Below are positions 11,226 to 19,850 of a stretch of 64,000 nucleotides of DNA, piece after piece. Source of the stretch: Pasteurella multocida subsp. multocida OH4807. GTDB taxonomy: Bacteria; Pseudomonadota; Gammaproteobacteria; Enterobacterales; Pasteurellaceae. A program made the translations under genes and the position numbers. A model generated the notes under the pieces. It was given only the letters and a program-made list of their open reading frames with translations, did not search any database and was not told the origin of the DNA. Each line of letters opens with the position of its first letter. Within the stretch, counting starts at the first letter, position 1. The DNA lies in NCBI GenBank assembly GCA_000973525.1, contig CP004391.1, positions 1 to 64,000 on the forward strand, read 5' to 3'.

Positions 11226-13835
11226 GTGTCAACAAAAAATATCGATTATGATGATTTACAAGATATTGTAGCATCGAGTGATACGGGAGGACGTGATCCT
11301 GATGGATTTCCCAAAAAACTAATCGCTGGTGTTGCTATTTTATGGTCATTGTTTCAACTTTATTATGCTTCTCCTGCGCCTTTTTGGTTGCAAGAATTTT
11401 TGCGTAATACAGGATTAAATATCAATGTGGTTTTTGATGATACAAAAGCCCGCTCAATTCACCTTGCTTTTGCTTTATTTTTAGCCTACTTATCTTATCC
11501 CGCTTTTAAATCGTCACCTAAACACCGTATTCCGTTAGTGGATTGGGTGTTTGCGACAGTAGGGGCATTTTTAGGCTCATACTATCTCTTTTTCTATGAT
11601 GGCTTAGTCACCCGTTTTGGGGCACCAAACTTACAGGATATCATCGCAGGTTGTATTGGTATTGTCTTATTGCTTGAAGCAACACGTCGTAGTCTAGGCC
11701 TGCCTTTAGTGGTCATTGCGATTGTATTTTTAATTTACAATTATTTTGGACAATTTTTGCCAAGCGATTGGATCATCAGTCACCGTACAGGTACACTTTC
11801 TCATATTATTAATCAACAATGGATTACAACAGAAGGTGTGTTTGGTGTGGCGTTGGGTGTGTCAACAAAATATGTCTTCTTATTTGTTTTATTTGGTGCC
11901 TTATTAGATAAAGCGGGAGCCGGTAACTATTTTATTAAAAGTGCGTTTGCTTATTTAGGTCATTTACGTGGTGGTCCCGCCAAAGCCGCAGTGGTTGCTT
12001 CAGGTCTTACTGGCTTAATTTCGGGTTCATCAATTGCTAATGTAGTGACAACCGGTACCTTTACGATTCCGATGATGAAACGAGTGGGTTTCTCTGCAGA
12101 AAAAGCAGGAGCGGTAGAAGTAGCATCTTCTGTGAATGGGCAAATCATGCCACCTGTGATGGGGGCGGCCGCATTCCTAATGATTGAATACGTGAATATG
12201 CCGTATAGCCAGTTAATTACGCATGCTTTTTTACCTGCGGTAATTTCTTATATTGCATTGGTTTATATTGTGCATTTAGAAGCCTGTAAAATGAATTTAC
12301 AAGGTTTACCAAGAACAGATGCTCCAAAACCATTTGTGACGTCAGTATTACGTGCATTAGGAACGTTTATTTTCCTCTGCGTACTGTATTTTATCGTGGA
12401 ATTTGGTTTAGGTTGGTTGAAAAATGTGACCCCTGATTATGCGTTTAGCATTGTGATTGTTTTATTATCAGTCATGTATTTATTGCTATTACGTCGAGTC
12501 GCGCAATTCCCCGATCTCGAAATCGATGATCCTCATTCTCCAGTCGTGAAGTTGCCTTCGGTTAAACCTACTGTCAACGCAGGATTACATTTCTTGTTAC
12601 CTGTTGTGATCTTAATTTGGTGTTTGATGGTTGAACGTTTATCGCCTGGCTTGTCTGCTTTCTGGGGAGCATTGTCCTTAATTGTTATTTTATTGACACA
12701 ACGTCCTTTATTGGCTTACTACAGAAAACAAACTACATTTAAACGTGAGTTGATGCTCGGTTGGCGTGATCTTGTCGATGGACTAGAAGCTGGTGCGAGA
12801 AATATGATCGGTATTGGTATTGCGACAGCAACAGCTGGGATCATTGTTGGTGTAGTGTCTTTAACGGGTTTTGGTGTACAACTCGCAACAATTATTGAAA
12901 CTTTATCGATGGGTAACATTTTCTTAATGTTACTTTTAGTGGCGGGATTTAGTTTAATTCTTGGTATGGGATTACCAACCACTGCGAATTACATCGTAGT
13001 TTCTTCTTTGATGGCAGTCGTGATTATTGAAGTCGGGCGACAAAATGGCTTTATTGTTCCGTTAATTGCGGTACATTTATTTGTGTTTTATTTTGGCATT
13101 ATGGCTGATGTGACTCCTCCTGTTGGATTAGCTTCATTCGCAGCCTCTGCAGTGTCTGGTGGCGATCCAATTAAAACAGGATTAACCGCATTCTCATATA
13201 GTTTACGTACTGCTATTCTTCCTTTCTTGTTTATTTTTAATACAGATTTGTTATTGATTGATGTCAGTTGGGCGAAAGGCATTATTGTTTTTATTACTGC
13301 AACAATTGGTATTCTTGCCTTTACTGCAGGTGCGGTAGGTTATTTCTTCCGTCGCAATAAGCTGTGGGAAAGTCTAGCCTTATTCGTACTTGCTTTTGCA
13401 TTGTTTAGACCAGGGTTCTTTATGGAACACATTTCTCCAACTCAGCGTTATGTTGAACCAAGTCAATTAGTACAAGAAGTTCAACGTGTTGCGGTTGGGG
13501 ATAATTTGACACTTAAAGTATCCGGTCTTAATCCTTATGGTAAAGAAATTGAATTTTATGCTCAATTAGCGGTTCCAGAAGGACAAACTGGCGAAGTGCG
13601 TTTACAAAAAATGGGCTTGACGCTATTTGAACAAGATAAACCAGAAGGGAAACAAGTGATCATTGATGCGGTCGAAATTGATTCAAGTGCAGCAAAAGCA
13701 GGATTGAACTGGGATCAAGTGATCCTTGAAGGGGCGGTTCCTGTCAAAGATGCGTTAGCAAAAGAATGGTTATTTATCCCAACGTTGTTCTTATTGTTTA
13801 TGTTAGCGATGAACCAACGTCGTCGCCAAGCCTAA
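11226..13835 (+). CDS. TRAP transporter fused permease (DctQM-type)
   Basis: An 869-residue inner-membrane protein in which small and large TRAP permease subunits are fused, as usual for TAXI systems. About 40 N-terminal residues are cytoplasmic, then come the membrane segments. The large-subunit core includes SGLTGLISGSSIANVVTTG near 260-280 and LGMGLPTTANYIV near 580. A poorly hydrophobic region of about 100 residues (near 735-840) follows, with a final membrane segment, matching the DUF3394 tail of this family. The start is GTG, with GAGG about 10 bases upstream. It is followed 9 bases later by a UspA-type gene. Confidence 0.93.
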   Translation: MSTKNIDYDDLQDIVASSDTGGRDPDGFPKKLIAGVAILWSLFQLYYASPAPFWLQEFLRNTGLNINVVFDDTKARSIHLAFALFLAYLSYPAFKSSPKHRIPLVDWVFATVGAFLGSYYLFFYDGLVTRFGAPNLQDIIAGCIGIVLLLEATRRSLGLPLVVIAIVFLIYNYFGQFLPSDWIISHRTGTLSHIINQQWITTEGVFGVALGVSTKYVFLFVLFGALLDKAGAGNYFIKSAFAYLGHLRGGPAKAAVVASGLTGLISGSSIANVVTTGTFTIPMMKRVGFSAEKAGAVEVASSVNGQIMPPVMGAAAFLMIEYVNMPYSQLITHAFLPAVISYIALVYIVHLEACKMNLQGLPRTDAPKPFVTSVLRALGTFIFLCVLYFIVEFGLGWLKNVTPDYAFSIVIVLLSVMYLLLLRRVAQFPDLEIDDPHSPVVKLPSVKPTVNAGLHFLLPVVILIWCLMVERLSPGLSAFWGALSLIVILLTQRPLLAYYRKQTTFKRELMLGWRDLVDGLEAGARNMIGIGIATATAGIIVGVVSLTGFGVQLATIIETLSMGNIFLMLLLVAGFSLILGMGLPTTANYIVVSSLMAVVIIEVGRQNGFIVPLIAVHLFVFYFGIMADVTPPVGLASFAASAVSGGDPIKTGLTAFSYSLRTAILPFLFIFNTDLLLIDVSWAKGIIVFITATIGILAFTAGAVGYFFRRNKLWESLALFVLAFALFRPGFFMEHISPTQRYVEPSQLVQEVQRVAVGDNLTLKVSGLNPYGKEIEFYAQLAVPEGQTGEVRLQKMGLTLFEQDKPEGKQVIIDAVEIDSSAAKAGLNWDQVILEGAVPVKDALAKEWLFIPTLFLLFMLAMNQRRRQA

Positions 13836-13844
13836 GGAAAAATT

Positions 13845-14267
13845 ATGTTTAAGAAAATCTTAATTACAGCGGATCTCAGTCATTTGGAAGATGCGGAAAA
13901 AGCCGTGAAAACGGCTTTGGAGATGACCAAACACAATCCTGATACGGTCTATCGTGTGATGAGTGTGGTGCCACCATTAGGCAGCAGTTTTGTGTCTTCG
14001 TTTTTGCCTAAAAATTTTGACCAAGATGTGCTAGAAGAAGCGAATAAAGCATTGCGTGCTTTTACGAAAAAACATTTTCCAGAAGGTGCAAAAGTGCAAC
14101 ATATTTTGGCACATGGTCCTGTATATGAAGAAATTAACCGTATTGCGAAAGAAAAAAATATTGATTTGATCATTATGATGGCGGTTCGTGATAATAAAGA
14201 AGGGTTAAGTTCAAATACGGTGAAAGTGGCGCGTTATAGTGATAAGCCGATTTTAATCTTACGCTAA
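13845..14267 (+). CDS. UspA-family universal stress protein linked to TRAP transporter
   Basis: A 140-residue UspA-like protein. It starts KKILITADLSH and ends with the PILILR strand; the nucleotide-loop region has HGPVYEEINRIAKEKNIDLIIM. Its place as third gene of a TRAP operon resembles TeaD of Halomonas, an ATP-binding regulator of the TeaABC transporter. A similar regulatory role here is inference. AAGGAAAAATT precedes the ATG. Confidence 0.9.
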   Translation: MFKKILITADLSHLEDAEKAVKTALEMTKHNPDTVYRVMSVVPPLGSSFVSSFLPKNFDQDVLEEANKALRAFTKKHFPEGAKVQHILAHGPVYEEINRIAKEKNIDLIIMMAVRDNKEGLSSNTVKVARYSDKPILILR

Positions 14268-14274
14268 GGAAAAA

Positions 14275-14308
14275 TAAAAATAGCTTGTTGAAAAACAAGC
14301 TATTTTTT
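14275..14308. terminator. Bidirectional terminator between uspA-like gene and ppnN
   Basis: TAGCTTGTT (14281-14289) and AACAAGCTA (14294-14302) with a GAAA tetraloop, flanked by A-rich DNA before and T-rich DNA after, so it can serve both convergent genes. Confidence 0.88.
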
Positions 14309-14325
14309 GTGAAGAGCGGTCTGTT

Positions 14326-15693
14326 TTATTTTACTAATTCATAACAAGGTTCATAAGCATTACCATCTGGTAATTTCATACGATGTTGTACGATGAAATC
14401 TTGTAAAACCTGATCAATTTTTTCTAAAAGCGCAGGATCACCATGTAATTTAAAACGACCGATTTCTTCAATCAGATCCTGTGTATCAGGTTTAATATTA
14501 CCCGCCACAATACCAGAAAAAGCACGACGTAAATTTGCGATTAAATCTAATGTCGATTGATTACGATGTAAATCAAGTTTTGCCATATTTTCGTGAGTTG
14601 GCAGGAATGGTTGTTGAAAATCCGTTGGGATTTTTAGTGACCAGTTGAAACTATAAGCATCGCAGGTTTCGTAGCGTTGCATTTTGACATCCTGCATAGA
14701 TTGACTGATTTTTCGTGCTACTGTTATTGGATCATCAATAATAATCTCGTAGAGTGCTTGAGCTTCTTTACCTAATGTTTCGCCAATAAAGCGATCAATT
14801 GTGGCAAAATAATCCGCACTTTCTTTTGGTCCAGTCAAAATTAATGGCAACACTTGATCTTTATTTTCTGGGGCTAATTTGATACCAAGAATATACAATA
14901 ATTCTTCGAATGTGCCAGGTCCACCAGGAAAAATCACGATAGCATGTCCCATACGAACAAAGGCCTCCAGACGTTTTTCGATATCTGGCATAATGATTAA
15001 TTCATTCACGATCGGATTAGGGGGCTCTGATGCGATGATAGAAGGTTCAGTGACACCAATAAAGCGACTATTTTTATAGCGCTGGTTAGCGTGACCTATT
15101 GCAGCCCCTTTCATTGGTGCTTCCATCACACCGGGTCCACATCCTGTAATGATATTCAGCTCACGGTAACCCAGTTCTGTACCTACAGCACGACAGTATT
15201 GATATTCTGTTTGGTTAATCGAATGTCCTCCCCAGCAAACAACAAGATTTGGATGTTCTCCGACGGGCAGCGCTTTGGCATTCCGTAAAATCGAGAAAAC
15301 AAGGTTCGTAATATGTTTACTGTCTTGGATATTATCGGGATTTAAACGTTGGCTCATGACATTGACAAATAAAATATCACGTAGTACTGCAAATAAGTGA
15401 TGCTGAATATTTCGGATTAAACGATCATCAACAAAGGCATCTTGTGGGGGATGATGCAACTCAAGAGAAACACCACGTTCACGAGCAACCAAATGGATAT
15501 CAAAATCAGGGTATTTATTTAATAATGCACGGCTGTCATCCGTAATGGCTCCAGAGTTTAAGACGGCTAAGGAGCAATTACGATAAAGACTATATAATGG
15601 ACTTTTGACTTTTTTAGTCAGTAATTCCACTTCAAGATGAGAGAGTTGATCCATGCTCCCACGTGGATTGACGTAATAGACACTTTTGCTCAT
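14326..15693 (-). CDS. ppnN: Nucleotide 5'-monophosphate nucleosidase PpnN
   Basis: A 455-residue YgdH/PpnN protein, which hydrolyses purine and pyrimidine nucleoside monophosphates to base and ribose phosphate and in E. coli responds to (p)ppGpp. The LOG-type catalytic motif [13 protein letters not shown] is near residues 254-266, and an upstream [14 protein letters not shown] segment is near 184. Length matches the E. coli enzyme (454). A strong ribosome site AGGAG precedes the ATG. It follows queF on the same strand with 8 bases between, so the two may be cotranscribed. Confidence 0.93.
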   Translation of the reverse strand: MSKSVYYVNPRGSMDQLSHLEVELLTKKVKSPLYSLYRNCSLAVLNSGAITDDSRALLNKYPDFDIHLVARERGVSLELHHPPQDAFVDDRLIRNIQHHLFAVLRDILFVNVMSQRLNPDNIQDSKHITNLVFSILRNAKALPVGEHPNLVVCWGGHSINQTEYQYCRAVGTELGYRELNIITGCGPGVMEAPMKGAAIGHANQRYKNSRFIGVTEPSIIASEPPNPIVNELIIMPDIEKRLEAFVRMGHAIVIFPGGPGTFEELLYILGIKLAPENKDQVLPLILTGPKESADYFATIDRFIGETLGKEAQALYEIIIDDPITVARKISQSMQDVKMQRYETCDAYSFNWSLKIPTDFQQPFLPTHENMAKLDLHRNQSTLDLIANLRRAFSGIVAGNIKPDTQDLIEEIGRFKLHGDPALLEKIDQVLQDFIVQHRMKLPDGNAYEPCYELVK

Positions 15694-15701
15694 TATTTCT
15701 C

Positions 15702-16541
15702 CTATTGGCGAGCTAAACGTTGATTGCTTGGAACGGCTTCAAAGTTCGAACGGAACGGATTAATGTCTAAGCCTCCGCGACGAGTATAGCGAGCATAGAC
15801 AGTGAGTTTTTCTGGTTTAGCAAAGCGCATAACATCACAGAAAATACGTTCGACACATTGTTCGTGAAACTCGTTATGTTGACGGAAGGAAATAATGTAG
15901 CGTAATAATTTTTCACGATCAATTTGTTTGCCAACATAATGAATTTGTAATGTTCCCCAATCGGGTTGATTGGTAATTAAGCAGTTTGATTTTAATAAGT
16001 GGCTCACTAAATATTCTTCTACTTGATTTTCATGGCAACATCCAGCTAATACATCGGCATTAAAAGTATAGTCATGAATTTCAATATCTAGATTATCAAG
16101 ACACTCTCCTGTGAGTTCTGTGATAGGCTCGTGCTGATATTTGCTTAGCGGATGTAAGGTTACCTTGACTTTTCCTTTGGCGCAGTCAGTTAAGTCACGT
16201 TGTAAGATAGTTTGGACGGCTGAAAATGAATCAAATTGTGTTTGATTAAAGCTATTGAGATACAGTTTAAAACTTTTCGATTCAATTAAATTTTCGCTGT
16301 TAAAATCAATTTCTATGTCTGCAATGGCGACTTGTGGCACGCCTTTAGGGTTAAGCCAAGAAATTTCATAAGCGGTCCAAATATCAGCACCAAGAGTAAA
16401 AGGCTGAGTATGAGTAATGCCTAATCCATCCCGATTTAATTGGCGAGGAACGGCTTGTAATAAAGAGCGGTCATAATTTGTCGAATATTGCGTTTGCTGT
16501 CCGAGTTTGAGTGTCGTTAAGCTATCGTGTTGATAAAGCAT
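15702..16541 (-). CDS. queF: NADPH-dependent 7-cyano-7-deazaguanine reductase
   Basis: A 279-residue QueF of the long (E. coli-like) form, which reduces preQ0 to preQ1 in queuosine synthesis for tRNA. The QueF motif [15 protein letters not shown] is near residues 88-102. The catalytic cysteine lies in [15 protein letters not shown] near residue 187, and [10 protein letters not shown] follows. It lies between ppnN and the zinc-ribbon gene, all on the minus strand with short gaps. Confidence 0.95.
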   Translation of the reverse strand: MLYQHDSLTTLKLGQQTQYSTNYDRSLLQAVPRQLNRDGLGITHTQPFTLGADIWTAYEISWLNPKGVPQVAIADIEIDFNSENLIESKSFKLYLNSFNQTQFDSFSAVQTILQRDLTDCAKGKVKVTLHPLSKYQHEPITELTGECLDNLDIEIHDYTFNADVLAGCCHENQVEEYLVSHLLKSNCLITNQPDWGTLQIHYVGKQIDREKLLRYIISFRQHNEFHEQCVERIFCDVMRFAKPEKLTVYARYTRRGGLDINPFRSNFEAVPSNQRLARQ

Positions 16542-16568
16542 GTTATCTTTCCTTTTCTTTTTCGCAGG

Positions 16569-17348
16569 CTAATAGTGCCAAGATAAATTAGACACTAAGC
16601 GACAATCATCACATTTAAAATAAAATAAGTCAAAAAGCGCTTTTTCTAAACGCCATGTATTGTGACAATTTGGGCAGCACCGTTGTTGTTCTGCTTGTAA
16701 GCTTTTCCCACCAATTCGATACAAATAGTAGTAAGTGGGTATCGCCGTATGTTGTTCAATCGCTTGTGCTAAATAACGCCCATGTTTTGTTAATGTGCTG
16801 TTTATTGATGAAATTTCCGCTAAAGCTGGTTGCTCTAAAATGGATCCATTCATTTGTAATTGATCACAAGCTTGCCAATTCTCTTGCCATTTAATGAGAT
16901 CCATACTTAAGTGTGGAATCGCTCTGAGTTGTTTATATAAAGGGATGGGCGCGAGATCCTCACCACTGTGTAAAGGCGAGCAAGATTGTAAATAAGTCGT
17001 ATAGAGGACTTGCCATGAGGGCGTATCCGTTGAGCTAGTCTGATCTGAATTTAAATCATCTGCAATCACGTGAAAACCATCAAAAATTAGCCCACCTTGT
17101 TGCGCTGCTTCAAGCGCACATTCTACTTCTCTGTTATTAAATTCAGGAAGTAAACTATATTGTTCAGGGCAAATCATTCGGATTGCGAAGCCTTGTTGCT
17201 CTTCTTGTTCTGCTAAATAAATGGGGATTTCACGCCCGATAATTTGTCCATTGTAGCGCCATTGATCAATAATTTGGTTAAGTAAATCATGTGGCATCTG
17301 TCCATTTTCTTTGGGAATAAAGCGGAAAAAAGTTTCAATGAGGTACAT
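16569..17348 (-). CDS. Zinc-ribbon protein of unknown function (DUF2310-like)
   Basis: A 259-residue protein. Residues 1-190 have no motif I recognise. The C-terminus holds a zinc ribbon, CCPNCHNTW near 225 and CDDC near 248, followed by a short tail. It resembles the Zn-ribbon family found widely in Pasteurellaceae and other gamma-proteobacteria, sometimes described as possibly nucleic-acid-binding; that role is untested. It lies 27 bases upstream of queF on the same strand and may be its operon partner. Confidence 0.8.
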   Translation of the reverse strand: MYLIETFFRFIPKENGQMPHDLLNQIIDQWRYNGQIIGREIPIYLAEQEEQQGFAIRMICPEQYSLLPEFNNREVECALEAAQQGGLIFDGFHVIADDLNSDQTSSTDTPSWQVLYTTYLQSCSPLHSGEDLAPIPLYKQLRAIPHLSMDLIKWQENWQACDQLQMNGSILEQPALAEISSINSTLTKHGRYLAQAIEQHTAIPTYYYLYRIGGKSLQAEQQRCCPNCHNTWRLEKALFDLFYFKCDDCRLVSNLSWHY

Positions 17349-17486
17349 CGTTTTCTCTATTTTGTTTGGAGGCTGGTTTTACTCATGCATTTTAATCAAT
17401 TTTGTATAACGTTACCGTATTTTTTAGCAGTAGTATAAAATGATTAAATCTTCTAAAATAGCGCTTTTTTGCGTTAAGGTACAATT

Positions 17487-17798
17487 ATGCATCAACAAAC
17501 GAGACTTTATTTACAGCAATTGCAGCAAGTGATGGTGGAGCTCAATGTGTGGCAAACCACACCACCAGAAGAGCAAACTTTTCTCAGTGAGCAACCTTTT
17601 GCGCTAGATACGATGTCACCAACAGAATGGTTACAGTGGATTTTTATTCCCCGTATGCACGCATTAATAGAAAGCGGTGCTCCTTTACCTAGTAAAATTT
17701 TGATTACGCCTTACCTTGAAGAAGCATTAAAAGAAATGGACGGATTACAAACATTATTGCGTCCGATCAGCGAAATTGAAGCATTGTTGCAACAATAA
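17487..17798 (+). CDS. yqcC: YqcC family protein
   Basis: A 103-residue cytoplasmic protein of the YqcC family (DUF446). The recognisable core is the MSPTEWLQWIFIPRM segment near residues 43-57. Its function is unknown. It ends 3 bases before truC, and yqcC-truC is a conserved pair in gamma-proteobacteria, so a link to tRNA modification is possible but unproved. Confidence 0.9.
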   Translation: MHQQTRLYLQQLQQVMVELNVWQTTPPEEQTFLSEQPFALDTMSPTEWLQWIFIPRMHALIESGAPLPSKILITPYLEEALKEMDGLQTLLRPISEIEALLQQ

Positions 17799-17801
17799 CT
17801 T

Positions 17802-18551
17802 ATGCAACTAGAAATCTTATATCAGGATGATGTCCTTGTCGCTGTGAACAAGCCTGCTGGAATGTTGGTTCATCGTAGTTGGTTAGATACTCATGAAACA
17901 CAATTTGTGATGCAAACTTTACGGGATCAAGTTGGGCAGCATGTCTATCCTGTTCACCGCTTAGATCGTCCAACTTCTGGTGTACTGCTTTTCGCTTTAA
18001 GTCGTGAGGTTGCCAATTTACTTTGTGTACAATTTGAGAATAAACAGGTTGAAAAGCATTATTTAGCGATTGTACGAGGATATTTGATAGGGCAACAGCG
18101 AATTGATTATCCGCTCAAAGTCCAGTTAGATAAAGTCGCAGATAAATTTGCTCAGACAGATAAAATACCACAAGAAGCAATCACTGATTATATTGGATTA
18201 GCTACTGTCGAGATGCCTTACGCGGTGAAAAAATACGATACCACACGTTATTCCTTGGTGCGCTTAATCCCACATACTGGGCGAAAACATCAATTACGCC
18301 GCCACATGAAACATATTTTTCATCCTATTTTGGGGGATACGCAATATGGTGATTTACATCAAAATAGAGCATTGACGCAACATACTCAAGTTCAGCGCTT
18401 AATGTTGCATGCGGAGTGTTTAATATTTACTCATCCGATAACCAAACAGATACTTGAAATTAGGGCGGGTTTAGATCATCAATGGCTTAATTTGATGACA
18501 CTTTTTGGTTGGGAACACCATGTTGTAGTAAAAATTCGGGATATGTTTTGA
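17802..18551 (+). CDS. truC: tRNA pseudouridine synthase C
   Basis: A 249-residue RluA-family enzyme that makes pseudouridine 65 in certain tRNAs. The catalytic aspartate is D55 in VHRLDRPTSGVLLF. The conserved TGRKHQLRRHMKHI lies near 162-175. It has no S4 domain, as expected for TruC. It starts 3 bases after yqcC and is followed by yoaH. Confidence 0.93.
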   Translation: MQLEILYQDDVLVAVNKPAGMLVHRSWLDTHETQFVMQTLRDQVGQHVYPVHRLDRPTSGVLLFALSREVANLLCVQFENKQVEKHYLAIVRGYLIGQQRIDYPLKVQLDKVADKFAQTDKIPQEAITDYIGLATVEMPYAVKKYDTTRYSLVRLIPHTGRKHQLRRHMKHIFHPILGDTQYGDLHQNRALTQHTQVQRLMLHAECLIFTHPITKQILEIRAGLDHQWLNLMTLFGWEHHVVVKIRDMF

Positions 18552-18574
18552 TAATTTTTTTATAGGGGAAAACA

Positions 18575-18724
18575 ATGTTAGATAAAGCATTATTAAATTT
18601 AACTCATGAACAACAGCAAGAAGCGGTAGAAAAGATACAAGCATTGATGGCAGAGGGGATGAGTGCTGGTGAAGCAATTGCACTTGTTGCACAACAATTG
18701 CGTGAGGTTCATACAGAGGAATAA
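18575..18724 (+). CDS. yoaH: YoaH family protein (UPF0181), small gene
   Basis: A 49-residue frame whose core [20 protein letters not shown] and following [12 protein letters not shown] match E. coli YoaH closely. AGGGGA lies 5 bases before the ATG. Function unknown. It lies 23 bases after truC on the same strand, probably in that operon. Confidence 0.9.
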   Translation: MLDKALLNLTHEQQQEAVEKIQALMAEGMSAGEAIALVAQQLREVHTEE

Positions 18725-18912
18725 GACGTATTCTTAACTAGTTATGATGACACAACTGAATTGAGTAAGCGCTTCCAAAATGCAAAAATTTTGTGATCTC
18801 TGTTTGATTTTAAACTATTTTTCATTGCCAAAATGTAAAAATTGGTCGAATATTTAGCTGTATAAAATTTGGGTGGTAAGGCAGATTGTCTTATTAAAAG
18901 AAAAGTAGTTAA

Positions 18913-18924
18913 GGTCATTTGACC
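18913..18924. promoter_or_regulatory. Short palindrome before the cold-shock gene
   Basis: GGTCATTTGACC (two 5-base arms, 2-base spacer) ends 16 bases before the ATG. It could be an operator or a small leader hairpin hiding the ribosome site. The rest of the 216-base gap after yoaH holds no gene I can see. Confidence 0.35.
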
Positions 18925-18940
18925 ATTAGAGGTTTTAAGT

Positions 18941-19150
18941 ATGGAAGTTGGTGTTGTTAAATGGTTCAATAACGCAAAAGGCTTTGGATTCATTTCTGCC
19001 GAAGGATCTGATGCAGATATCTTTGCTCATTATTCAGTTATCGAAATGGACGGGTATCGTTCATTAAAAGCAGGTCAAAAAGTTCAATTTGAAGTGGTAC
19101 ATGGGGATAAAGGATCACACGCAACGAAAATTATCCCGATCGTTGAATAA
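18941..19150 (+). CDS. cspD: Cold-shock domain protein (CspD-like)
   Basis: A 69-residue single cold-shock domain. RNP1 is KGFGFI near residues 14-19 and RNP2 is DIFAHY near 30-35. The opening MEVGVVKWFNNAKGFGFI is close to CspD, a nucleic-acid-binding protein that inhibits replication in E. coli. Assignment to CspD rather than another Csp is by sequence resemblance. It has its own terminator. Confidence 0.85.
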   Translation: MEVGVVKWFNNAKGFGFISAEGSDADIFAHYSVIEMDGYRSLKAGQKVQFEVVHGDKGSHATKIIPIVE

Positions 19151-19187
19151 TCTTCTCTTTTACATTACATTTAGTCATAAAAAACAA

Positions 19188-19217
19188 AGACAAGGATTGC
19201 AGCCTTGTCTTTTTTTG
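19188..19217 (+). terminator. Cold-shock gene terminator
   Basis: AGACAAGG (19188-19195) pairs with CCTTGTCT (19203-19210), followed by seven T. Confidence 0.9.
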
Positions 19218-19250
19218 TTGTTTTCGAAAAGGACTTACGATCAGTACTGC

Positions 19251-19697
19251 TTATTTTAATAAGTCTTTTAGCCCCGCTTTCATTGCGGACATTTGACTTT
19301 CGTATTGTGCTTTGCTTTCACGTTCATCAATCATATAAGTAATTGTTTCGGAAAGCGTCATTTTCATTTTACGAGAATAACGGGAAAGGCGTAGCCACAC
19401 TGCGTATTCTAAATCAATCGATTTTTTCTTCGTTGATTGTTTTTCGCCATTGAAAAAGCGTTTACGGCGTGCACGAATGGCTTGATCTAATTTGATGACC
19501 AGAGTAGAAGATAAGTGGTGAGCAATCCAATCTTCAATGTCTTGTGGTTTATTTTGGGAAGCAATTAATTGTGCTGCTTTATCTTCACATAAACTTTTTT
19601 CTTCGTAGCGAGTAATGTTTTCACCCTCACGGTGTTTCTTGACTAAATACAACCATTTCCAATGTGCTTCTTGGTTTTCAAGTTTCTGATATTTCAT
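19251..19697 (-). CDS. matP: Macrodomain Ter protein MatP
   Basis: A 148-residue DNA-binding protein that organises the terminus region of the chromosome by binding matS sites. The N-terminal helical domain is followed by a ribbon-helix-helix with KKKSIDLEYAVWLRLSRYSR near residues 90-109, then a coiled-coil tail. It is divergent from lonH, and matP-lonH-fabA is the same order as in E. coli. I found no good matS site (GTGACRNYGTCAC) in this window. Confidence 0.95.
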   Translation of the reverse strand: MKYQKLENQEAHWKWLYLVKKHREGENITRYEEKSLCEDKAAQLIASQNKPQDIEDWIAHHLSSTLVIKLDQAIRARRKRFFNGEKQSTKKKSIDLEYAVWLRLSRYSRKMKMTLSETITYMIDERESKAQYESQMSAMKAGLKDLLK

Positions 19698-19850
19698 TGT
19701 ATTCGCTCACTTTTTTTCGTTAGTGACGTGGTAACTGTTGTCAATATACGCTGTTTTTGCTTTTTTTTCTAGCAGATTTTTACTATTTTAGGAAATATGA
19801 GATAATGCCAGACTATTAAAAATTATATTCAACATAACAAGAGAATACGT

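Noticed and set aside
19723..19735. matS-like GTGACGTGGTAAC just upstream of matP
   Set aside because: Two mismatches to GTGACRNYGTCAC, one of them in the conserved right arm; likely chance.
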